From positions 1,126,167 to 1,190,166 of the forward strand of contig NC_030988.1 in NCBI RefSeq assembly GCF_000149955.1: DNA of 64,000 bases, read 5' to 3'. Below, piece after piece: positions 37,991 to 47,018 of this stretch; position 1 is the stretch's first letter; every line of letters begins with the position of its first letter. A model generated the notes under the pieces. It was given only the letters and a program-made list of their open reading frames with translations. It ran no database searches and was not told where the DNA came from. Both the position numbers and the translations under genes were made by a program. The stretch comes from Fusarium oxysporum f. sp. lycopersici 4287. Lineage: Eukaryota; Ascomycota; Sordariomycetes; Hypocreales; Nectriaceae.

Positions 37991-39715
37991 AGCTTTGAGA
38001 ATAAGACAAGTTCGAAATTGAGAATGGAATAATGCAGCAATGGTGATAGACAGCTAAACATGCTGGCTGGGCACTCCCACTATATAAGTCAAACATGCCA
38101 TTCGAGACACGTGGGTGTGAACCACCAGAAGCAAAAACAAAGAGGACGGTAGATGTCGCCCCTTGCAACTCAATGCATCTTCAATTGCTCAATCATATCT
38201 CTCACTGCGCCAAACCAGAAAGGGGCTTGTTTCTGGCTCGATTTTGACCTCCCGGGTAGGTTTCCCTGTCTGGTGACACCATCTTTATGGCTTTAGCGAA
38301 TGCATGAAGCTTGGCACATCCCTGCATAAAGTAGTCTTGAGATAACAGCAACGGTAATTGGCTAAACTCTTGGACGAGGAATCAGCAAGAGGGCGGTACC
38401 CCGGGATATGAAGTAGAGGCACGTATATTCAAGCGTGGATACTGAGACATGGATAATCTCGTCTGTCGCTCAATTCGCTACATTTTCCAAATGCCGTGGT
38501 AGCTAAATACTTAGCAGTAATGGTCATCAACAGGGTCCGAACGGCGGCGCCGGATGCTTGCCCTGAATGCGGACCGCCCCCACCTCCCGTGTTCCATATG
38601 TAGATCTTCCCCATCATGCCGAATGGGGACTGGCATGCACACCAGATGTGAGCCATGGAGGCAAGTGGTACCTCGTCATGTTAGCGCAGTTTTCTCCCCC
38701 CTACTTGGCCATGGGGATCAGCTGCTAAACGCGCAGGCGCATCAACAGCAAGTCGAAGTTGACCTGGCTGGTCCGAGATGGCCCAGGGAGAGGTCTCGAC
38801 TCACAACAGAGCAATGTACGTCACCTCTAGGCCCAGATAGCACTATCAGGCGAGAGCTGTTTATAACCCATTCAGACGGTCCGATGCGGGAATGAGTATT
38901 AGGTTGCAGCGCTATACGCGAGTCGCACTTTTACAACGTGCTGAAGTTGCAGGAAAAACATCAAGATAAATTTGCCGGGGCTCTCGGGGGCAGCGTACGG
39001 CATCTTGGCTACGACGCGATCCGGCTTCTTTGTCATTCAGATCAAGTAGAAGCGCGAGATTAGGTATTAAAACAGAGTCAGAACCTCTTCATTGGATCTA
39101 GATAGTTTCTTGAACATGACTCTCATGTTGATGAGGGTTCGAAATACTACCAGCCGTAACAATGCTCCTCTGAAGTTGCTGGAGCTTCATGCTGACTCCT
39201 CATCGCCAATTCCCCAGTCTCCACGTCGTGTCCGTTTCGCGCCAAAAACACGTACAGCCGCGCTGACGGGGCACGCTTGCACTAAAGACCATGAAGTTCC
39301 AAACTGTTTTTTTAATGAATGAGTTTTCATAAATTGTTTGACCAGAGTGTTGCGCCAACGAAAGGACAATTTTTTCAGGTAATTCCGAATTGCCAAAGGA
39401 ACCTGCATGTTGGTTAGCTGAAAACTTCGAGGTCCTCACTCTTTAGTCTACACTACACATGTCGCCGTTCTGGTGTATCAACCCGGAAACTTCGTTGAGA
39501 CGAAGCAAAGCTCGGACTTTTATAAAATCAAGCTTGTAGAAAATGTACGGCGTTGAAACTTACCTGGGTTATCAAACAATGATCGGACAACTCCATGAAT
39601 GACTAATAAATGAGAGGGAAAAAAAAAGGGGGCGAGTAGCTATTAGCCGAGATTTAGCCGAAGAAAAAAACATCGCGGTCCGTCATATTTGACGCCAAAC
39701 ACGTATCCCATTATT
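37991..39715. other. Spacer, no gene seen
   Basis: About 1.7 kb with only short frames. The 38554-38895 plus frame (113 codons) is not recognised and its composition is not protein-like. An A-run lies at about 39620-39627. Confidence 0.45.
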
Positions 39716-39964
39716 ATGCCATCAATGTCATGCTTCAACTGGTTCGCTAGCGCATTGCGCCCAGTGTCCCGAATATTTCGAATATTTTTCCACGAAAGGC
39801 ATCCAACTGCGATCGATCACTATCCTCCCACCCCTGAGCAACTCCACAGCCAGAAGCAAGCATTCATCGATTCCATCGACCACGATGCTGTTTGCCGACT
39901 GGCTTCGCGATATAACAACGAAGAGTTATGCCACATCTTCGACTCTAAAGGGCAGTCGCAATGA
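39716..39964 (+). pseudogene. N-terminal fragment of an APH-type (aminoglycoside phosphotransferase-like) kinase
   Basis: 82 codons from ATG to TGA. The stretch FIDSIDHDAVCRLASRYNNE followed by LCHIFDSKGQ resembles the start of fungal APH-family proteins, where the text normally continues into the glycine-rich strand and the ATP-binding lysine. Here it stops right after SKGQ, before any catalytic part. The following bases do not restore the domain in any frame that I can see. Most likely a relic left by deletion; an unrelated small protein cannot be excluded. Confidence 0.5.
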
Positions 39965-41006
39965 AGTCATACGGCTCTACACTTCGCAATCAAGGGAGGC
40001 CAAGTCAGACGCTATCCTGAATCCGTCAGTAGCTCGAGGATGGGCGGGGTAAATGAGGGGTCGGCTGTCTGTCGCCTCCAAATGATTTCATCTTATCTCA
40101 TCCATTGTGTGATCTCATGCTCACAAAACGCGTAAAATAATAATAATAATAAAAGAGTGTGAAATTCAGCACTGTAGCAACATGCATCACAAACAAAGTC
40201 CAATTTCCCAAATACCTTTCTCCTGGAAGATATAGACGTCCCGTTCCGCTCCGTCAGGTATCCTGTCAATAACCGTCAGGTCTGAAGTAACGTCATAGTC
40301 TGCACAATCACTTTCTACAGGGCATTGGACCTCTCAAGAAGAAAGTACGCGAATGCACGTCAAAGCTTTTAATGCAAAATGGCTCGTGCCGGCCCGCATG
40401 CGAACGCCAACGATACTTCAGGGTAGTTCCATGGCTGCTCGAATATTCCTCATATGATCAGCAGACGTAGGAAGTGTCGAAATACCTCATCGATAATAAT
40501 CATGCGAGTGAGCGGGAGAATTGCCAGTCAACGGGTATATTGTTTGAAACTAATGTCTCAATGAAGCATTTTTTCCCTTTTGGCACCAGTGGTGTAGGGT
40601 AGTCGTCGTGTGACATGATCATTGGCCGACATGACGTCATGGTCGATAATGAACCGACACTGCGCGGGGTATGAGGGAATTACTGGATGATCACATTATC
40701 AACCATATGCTCAAGCTGATCACCTGGCTCTGGCCTCGATATGCAGGGCCCCGATATGCAAGAAATCCCGTGCCGCTTGGGAGATATCATACCCTAAGTC
40801 TGATGACACGTGCTGACCCGCTTACTTGGTTTCGTTACCTCCGCCCCCCGACCTCCCAAAAAAATTCCACTCCTTCATCCCACGATGGTACCTTTATTGA
40901 ATCAACTGTCACGGCTGTTGTATGCGACACATATCCTATGATCGTATGTCGTTAAATCGCGTCATTTAACTTCGTTTCCCATACACATCGGGTCTTAATA
41001 CTAGAT
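39965..41006. other. Spacer with short (TAA)n tract
   Basis: A (TAA)n run lies at about 40136-40152. A plus frame at 40671-40955 (94 codons) is not recognised. Nothing else is supported. Confidence 0.45.
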
Positions 41007-41852
41007 ATGTTTTTGGATAAGGGTTCACGCGAGATTTGCCACGATCGGATTCCTGTACTTCAGCAGCCGCTCACAAGTGGACATTTTGTACAGGCTCGTA
41101 AGGAGTATGCTTCCCGATCCTTGATTCACAACGCAATCGCTAATGTTTTTAGCTATAACAAGCTTCCTACCGACGATGTATTACTCAAGGTTCAAGAGAA
41201 AGTTGAGGAGCACACTCTGCAGTTAGAACTGCTCTTTAAACGATTCGGAGTCGAAGATCTTTTTGCCGTGTGGGTTCTGCACAGCCATTTCAAAGTTCCG
41301 GACGGGTTCAATCTGGTTGGACAGACAGAAACCTTCGATGGACGTCGTTGCTATTGGACAAAAAGAATTGCGAACAATACGCTCGACTCTATCGGAGTCT
41401 GTGCCCAGAAGATCATGTTCAACGAAGAAAAAGGCTGGGTTCCTTGCGAACTCCGTGAAAGCTCAGCGCCTGACCTGAGTCAAGTGGACCCTCAGTTCTT
41501 TCTGGAAGTCCGCGACTACTTGAACAAACATGATCTTATTTCGACTCTTGGACTTGAGTGTATCGTACCAGAGCTATATTTATCCGATACATTGGAGTTT
41601 CGTCTTCCCAATGACGAATTGCTCCTAGTTCCATTGAAACCCACTGAAGTGGCATCTCTGCGAGCCAACTATTCCACAGCAACAACAAATTACAGGTGGT
41701 CGGACCAAGGCTGTATCAAAAATTATTGTATACCCGATGAAAACAAGAAGCATCCTGACAAGCCAAATGATTTCCCGTTGCGAAAATTCCAGATCAGCAT
41801 TCCCAGCCTTTTTCAAGAACAATATTCTCGGATTTGTGTGGCTAAAACTTGA
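41007..41852 (+). CDS. Unrecognised single-exon protein, 281 aa
   Basis: An uninterrupted frame from ATG with even, soluble-protein composition. The N-terminal part (QARKEYASRSLIHNAIANVF, LLKVQEKVEEHTLQLELLFK) is likely helical; then come WVLHSHFKVPDGFNLVGQ, WTKRIANNTLDSIGVCAQK, a mixed region with LSDTLEFRLPNDELLLVPLK and a C-terminus FPLRKFQISIPSLFQEQYSR. There is no signal peptide or membrane segment. I do not recognise a family. Its TGA (41850-41852) touches the stop codon of the minus-strand gene at 41853, so the two genes are tail to tail with no spacer and their 3' ends must overlap as transcripts. The clean frame in an otherwise decayed neighbourhood suggests it is under selection or recent. 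Confidence 0.65.
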   Translation: MFLDKGSREICHDRIPVLQQPLTSGHFVQARKEYASRSLIHNAIANVFSYNKLPTDDVLLKVQEKVEEHTLQLELLFKRFGVEDLFAVWVLHSHFKVPDGFNLVGQTETFDGRRCYWTKRIANNTLDSIGVCAQKIMFNEEKGWVPCELRESSAPDLSQVDPQFFLEVRDYLNKHDLISTLGLECIVPELYLSDTLEFRLPNDELLLVPLKPTEVASLRANYSTATTNYRWSDQGCIKNYCIPDENKKHPDKPNDFPLRKFQISIPSLFQEQYSRICVAKT

Positions 41853-43517
41853 TTAATTGTTGTGAATCGTGGGCAGTTCGTCCAAGGCTCCAAACATGGT
41901 CATGTCTTGATAAAGAATCACACGAAGATGATTGGGCCCCGGGAGGTCGGGAAGAATTGCCAACGCTGCATGTGGGTAGAGGGAACCGATTGTACCCATT
42001 GCAATTTCCAGGCTTTTCCCTCTGTCTTTCCAGACTTTTTCAGCGGATTGAGGGATGTCCTTCCATTCAATGCCTGCAGCTTAGTTAGTGTATATGAGAA
42101 AGCTTTCAAGGGTGAATATACCTTGTTGATAAGGCTTTTGTTTAAGATGTGAATCAACAAGATTTTGTTCAAAAAGGTTTCGAAAGGCTTCGTCTTTAGG
42201 TGGAAAAAATACTAAACTTGAATACTGGTGTGTCGGAATAGGTTTGGCGAGAACTGCAATCGGCAATAAGTCGGACATTTTTTTGTTTAAGTAGTCTATA
42301 GCTTTTTCGGTGTGAATAATGGCATATTGACGCTCTGAAACTTCTCTGCGCTCTGGGCCTTCAGTATATGTGAAAAGATTTTTGAGGTCGAACGTACCTT
42401 GGGTGACACTAGTGAGATGGCCGACATTTGGAGTTGGCCGCTCTTGATGATATTTTCCTGTGTTTCCAGCGATTGGCGCTTCGGCATGGGACTCGACGAC
42501 CGTTTTCGCCCTCTTCTGCGAGGGCTGGGCTGCGTAGATGTCTCCTTCGTTCGCTACGTTCTCATTGTCCTCCCCTTTCCTCCCCAAATTCCGTTGTTGA
42601 GTGGCTGTCTTCTTCGCTCCTGCAATTTTCAATGTGACTCTCATCACTGGCTGGCTGTTGCACATGTGTTTGAATTTGTGGGAGATGCGAAGATAATGAT
42701 GTCTCTTCATCTTCTGCGGACCCAAGCGATGCGAGGAAATGGTGAAAGCAGCAGGTGTTATCATCGTCTGCCACATCGGCACTAACAGATGAAGCGCGCA
42801 GAGATTCGCCAACTAAACGTGTTAACCATCGATGCTCTCAACTAATGATGAGAACGGATGTACCTGGATCATTATCTGACACCTTTTTCCTCTTCTTGCT
42901 GGCAAGCTCATTGTTTCGAGCCTCTATATCCTTCTTAAATTTCTGGAAGTCTACTTATGGTGAGATTGAGGGTTTTCACTTTCAGCAGACAAAAACATAC
43001 CTGAAAAGTCTTGCTCCACGAGATCAATGACATGCGCATTCTTGATAGCCGTGACAAATCTTTCCTGGCGCAAGTAGGGCTCAAGGTGGTTGTTCTCTAT
43101 ACATTGCCGAAGAAATTCGTGAATGAATTTGATCTCATCATCGGTAAGATGTTTGATTTGAAGAACAGTGAGCGTTATGCCGAGAAACACCAGTTCAATG
43201 AGTCCGAATTTCTTAAGCTCCGATCGTATAACAGGATTTCTCTTTCGCTGCTCCTCGTCGTCTTTTTTGATTTCAGTTTCTTGATATATAAATACGAAAA
43301 GATTTCGCAACCGATTTGTATGATTCGCTTCGACTATTCTCGAACGCAATTGATCGGAGGTAAAGCGAAACCAGACAGTAATCTCCAGACTCCTTTTCCA
43401 ATTTCCTATTGTCTTGATCAAATACTGGTGGTCAGCTACAGAACCAGTGAGGTGTATTAAACCTTTCTGAAATTGGTCGACCTCAGACGATAGCTCTTTC
43501 AGAGGATACTTGCCCAT
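41853..43517 (-). CDS. Unrecognised four-exon protein, about 506 aa, one apparent frameshift
   Basis: Exons 43517-43001, 42950-42864, 42812-42122 and 42079-41853 are joined by introns of 50, 51 and 42 nt with GT-AG ends and matching phases. Exon 1 starts MGKYPLKELSSEVDQFQKG and contains LVFLGITLTVLQIKHLTDDE and FLRQCIENNHLEPYLRQERF. Exon 2 is basic (RNNELASKKRKKVSDNDP), a possible nuclear localisation signal. Exon 3 has an acidic low-complexity part, then NLFTYTEGPERREVSERQYA and LPIAVLAKPIPTHQYSSLVF. Exon 4 ends IGSLYPHAALAILPDLPG..MFGALDELPTIHNN. Between 42570 and 42650 the frame shifts by one base in a purine-rich stretch: a real mutation, an assembly error or an unusual intron. The start codon is 3 nt from a minisatellite. 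No domain is recognised. Confidence 0.6.
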
Positions 43518-43520
43518 AGC

Positions 43521-43856
43521 GGGGGTCGAGAGGGAAAAAAAACCTGATGGGGGACAAGAGGGTAAAAAACCTGACGGGGGACAAGAGGATAAAAAAGCCT
43601 GACGGGGGACAAGAGGGTAAAAAACCTGATGGGGGACAGGAGGGTATAAAAGCCTGACGGGGGACAAGAGGGTAAAAAACCTGATGGGGGACAGGAGGGT
43701 ATAAAAGCCTGACGGGGGACAAGAGGGTAAAAAACCTGACGGGGGACAGGAGGGTAAAAAAGCCTGACGGGGGACAGGAGGGTATAAAAGCCTGACGGGG
43801 GACAAGAGGGTAAAAGAACCTGACAGGGGTCGAGAGGGAAAATAACCGGACGGGGG
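43521..43856 (+). repeat. Minisatellite 1, about 12 units of 27-28 bp
   Basis: Tandem units of the type GACGGGGGACAAGAGGGTAA plus AAAACCT. Variants alternate: some units read GGACAGGAGGGTATAAAAG, giving a TATAAAA motif three times on the plus strand. The outermost units on both sides share the variant GGTCGAGAGGGAAAA. The array begins 3-4 nt from the ATG of the minus-strand gene at 43517, so it forms that gene's 5' leader and probably its promoter. Confidence 0.95.
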
Positions 43857-44473
43857 CATGACAAGGGCGTTGGCTATGGAGAGATCAGCGACATCCCTGC
43901 TGCCTGGTTCTGCAACCCTGTTCCCTCAGCCGCTAATCTTAGAACGTACCTCCGATCAGCCTAATGCAAACCTGGCACTAGCGGCCCCCCACAACGAACT
44001 TCAACAACTCGAAGTTGATGAAGTCGTTGTCCTGGAACTCCAGATGTTTTCTATGTAGGTTAAACTCGTAGTGACAACAAGAAGGAATAGACCGTGAAAC
44101 GACGAGGCTGTATTGTAAAAGATCACCATTCTCTTTTGAGGCAAAGGACGGATGCAGTAGCACGCGCGACTTGTTGGACGTTCTCTCTAGACCCCTGCGA
44201 ATGCAATGCAGGTTTGCGAATGGGAAGTAGTTGCAGGGTACGAGAGAACGGAATGCAGCCATGGCTGGCTGGGATGGGGACGGTTTGGGATGATCCAACA
44301 GCCTCGTCTGAGCAGAGAGCCCAGGGCTTCTCGCGGGGATACGGATAGTATCCCCATGTCTAGGCAGCTGCAGCCTCACCGGTCTGCAACTGGCACGACA
44401 GGCCGATGGAGCAGGTAGTCAACAATCCAAGGAAGTTGCAAGGGATAAGGGAGATGAAACATTGCTTCTTCTT
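43857..44473. other. Shared upstream region between two divergent genes
   Basis: About 0.6 kb between two minisatellites, upstream of both the minus gene starting at 43517 and the plus gene starting at 44735. Only short frames are seen. It may hold a two-way promoter; no defined site is recognised. Confidence 0.4.
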
Positions 44474-44474
44474 T

Positions 44475-44660
44475 GCCAGTCCATTTGTCAGTCCATTTGC
44501 CAGTCCATTTGCCAGCCCGTTTGCCAGTCCATTTGCCAGCCCGTTTGCCAGTCCATTTGCCAGCCCGTTTGCCAGTCCATTTGCCAGCCCGTTTGCCAGT
44601 CCATTTGCCAGCCCGTTTGCCAGTCCGCTTGCCAGCCCTTTTGCCAGCCCTTTTGCCAGT
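44475..44660 (+). repeat. Minisatellite 2, 12/24-bp units
   Basis: About 15 units of 12 bp, mainly alternating GCCAGTCCATTT and GCCAGCCCGTTT, so the higher-order period is 24 bp. Because the unit is a multiple of three, all three plus frames stay open through it (FASP, CQSICQPV and VHLPARLP type peptides). It ends 74 nt before the ATG of the JmjC-like gene and has no sequence kinship with minisatellite 1. Confidence 0.95.
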
Positions 44661-44734
44661 CATTCCAAGACCTATTCACCATCCATAACGGCGATCTACT
44701 AGCCATACTTGCTTTCCTGCCCCCAAAACTCAGC

Positions 44735-45916
44735 ATGCCATCCGGATCTGAATGCTTCTTTTGCATGAAGACGGTGAAAGGCCACTTCAAGAGACATGTC
44801 GGGACGCACGACAAAAGCCACAAAGAAGAGGAGGTCTTCGAGATGCACAGATTAGTTGCGAACTTCCTTGCAGACCCTAGTCATCACCAGATGGCAGCTC
44901 CATTCAAGCAAGCGATCATGAAAGCAGGTGGCCTCTCAACCCTGGAGATTAAAGACAGGATACCATATGCCTATAATGGTCCTTATTTGTTCCCCGCAAA
45001 CCAGTGCCGGAATGCAGCGATTACTGATGAACAAATTTTCAATAACGCTTTGGACGACTTCAATATATACAAGACGAAAGTTTACTCTGTCAATAAACCG
45101 GAGGCTCCAGAAAATCCTCCTATGTTGGCAGATGTTGTGCACCAGCTTTACAGGCCTGACCCGGCCAATGCGAAGTATGCAATGAATATTGGTTGCGGAC
45201 AATGGGTAAAGAGGCCTACTTTTCTTGATGATGAGTTAACTAAATCAGGAATGCAAAGTACTTGCAACATAACACCCCCAGGCACTTTGACGGACTTGCA
45301 TATTGGTGAGTAGGAAAGCTGATCTTAAAAATTGGTTATGACTGAATGGCTGATCTGGTGAGTAGACCAAGGCAATCATGTTGTAACAGCTCTTGGGTTG
45401 GGATGCGTCAAAATCTGGGCACTATACCCTCCAACTGAGCACAACCTCGCCGTTTGGAAAAAATATCGAAATTCCCGAAATATCTTCCGGGACTCAGTAG
45501 AGGAGCTGGAGGATGGCAAAGTGTGTGTCCAGACTACAGACAGGGCAATCTACCTTGGGCCAGGTTGTCTGCATACTACATACACTTTGAAAGGTGGCAT
45601 AGTTCCTGGAATAAACTACACCACAGAAAATTGTCTGGATGTCATCCTGGATCTTATACAGACCGAAGTGGATTACTTCCAAAGACTTGCGCCCGCGGAC
45701 ATACAGCCCCTACTGGAGACTCTCATTTTGTGCCTTGCACCAGCCTCTGGGAAACGTGACAAGGCACTGGAAGCTGTCTGCAAAGTTTTAAAAATGGGCC
45801 AGTTGAAGAAGCAGTTGAAGGATCACAACGAATTGTACAAAGTAATGAAGACTGAGGTGGAAACCGAGACTGATTGCTCTCATTGCGGCAAGCGGTGGAG
45901 GAGCCATTGGAGCTGA
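44735..45916 (+). CDS. JmjC-like (2-oxoglutarate/iron) protein with N-terminal zinc-finger-like motif
   Basis: Two exons, 44735-45305 and 45366-45916, encode 373 residues. Residues 7-25 read CFFCMKTVKGHFKRHVGTH, close to a C2H2 finger but with a short loop (10 instead of about 12). After splicing, residues 186-215 contain TDLHIDQGNHVV and GCVKIWALYPPTEHN, and 252-262 read IYLGPGCLHTT. This fits a JmjC fold: iron ligands H189 and D191 (HxD) and H260, with K206 near the expected 2-oxoglutarate site. The C-terminus has CSHCGKRW. Family knowledge: JmjC proteins hydroxylate or demethylate proteins. Whether this one is an enzyme is inference; all three metal ligands are present. The 60 nt intron splits the codon of D191, so splicing is needed to form the metal site. 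The frame is open upstream through minisatellite 2 but has no ATG there. Divergent from the gene at 43517. Confidence 0.65.
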
Positions 45917-47018
45917 ACTTCGACGGAGAAGCTTCAGGAATCTGGTGTAAGGATCGAGACTTGGAGAATGTTGAGATGAGAAAATACCCGGATGGACCTG
46001 GGCAGTTGGTTGTGTAGTTAGCACAGATTACCGCCATAGACGCTGTTCTTATTTTTATGAGTTCATACAGAAGATACTAGTTCCGACTTCCAAGATCTAG
46101 CTTCTTTTGATTCTATTAACTTGATGCGGTGGTATTAAGTAATATACCTTTCACTGCAACGTGTATCGAAGTACACACATCGCCGAAGATGCTACGTATG
46201 TCATTACTCGTGCTGGCTGGATTCATGTCTTGATCCCTTGGAGATAACGTCTACACAAACGTCTGCGATGTTGCTCAATCGAAATCGGCTAGTGCGTTTT
46301 GTCTGTACCCCGCCGCCCGCCTACAGGCCCAGCGTCGGTTGTTATCGCGATGAACACCTGCTAATGACAAATGCCCGCTAGCGAAATATGTCAGGGACAA
46401 GGGGGGCATTACCGTTGATAGATGACACTGTATACATGACGACCTGGAGGCAACACCATGCCGCTAACAGCCCCGTGCGCCAACCTTGTTCAGCATCCTG
46501 GTTATGTATTGTAGAAGACCGTCCGCACAAACAGGGTGTGGCGAGACCACTTATCAAAGACCCCTGTCGCGCGGGTCCAAGCTTGGAGCTGAAATGGCAT
46601 TCGAGGCACGAACGGCACACCCCACGCTTTGTGGGTTCTGAGACGTCGCCTTGCCTTATGGGGCAGAAGTGCGCGAATATGGATTCGGACAAGCAACCAA
46701 CAGCACGCGGCCATGCTACCCTCCATGGATGCAGAAAGGAAAATCAACATCATCCCCTTGATAGCAGAATGTACGTAATTTCTGCAAACGAGGGGTCAAT
46801 CCCGTCCCTCCGGTTTCCCCGGTCTAATACAAAGCAAGGACATTGACTTAAAATGCTGTGCAGCCTGACAAGGCAGCCGGGTGGCTCGCATGACGCAGCA
46901 CCTCTCCAAATTCCACAAGTTCTCAGCCTGATTTCGAAATGGCCAACATCCAATATTCATTTCCAACTGGTACTGTCTTACAAACCCCTTCTTTTCTCCC
47001 TTCTAGGTCTCCTCAGCA
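45917..47018. other. Intergenic, no gene seen
   Basis: Overlapping frames at 46378-46846 on both strands look like shadows of each other and are not recognised. Bases 46900-47018 are probably leader or a 5' exon of the regulator gene downstream. Confidence 0.4.

Noticed and set aside
43499..43864. Pro/Ser/Leu-rich minus-strand proteins read through minisatellite 1
   Set aside because: The peptides (LLSPVRLLYPPVPRQ type) are only translations of the tandem repeat. Unit lengths of 27 and 28 bp do not hold a fixed frame.
43521..44660. CRISPR-like array
   Set aside because: The two arrays are plain tandem repeats without unique spacers, in a eukaryotic genome.
44376..44663. Gly/Lys/Trp repeat peptides on the minus strand across minisatellite 2
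   Set aside because: A by-product of a 12-bp repeat; antisense to the leader of the JmjC-like gene, with no support for transcription.
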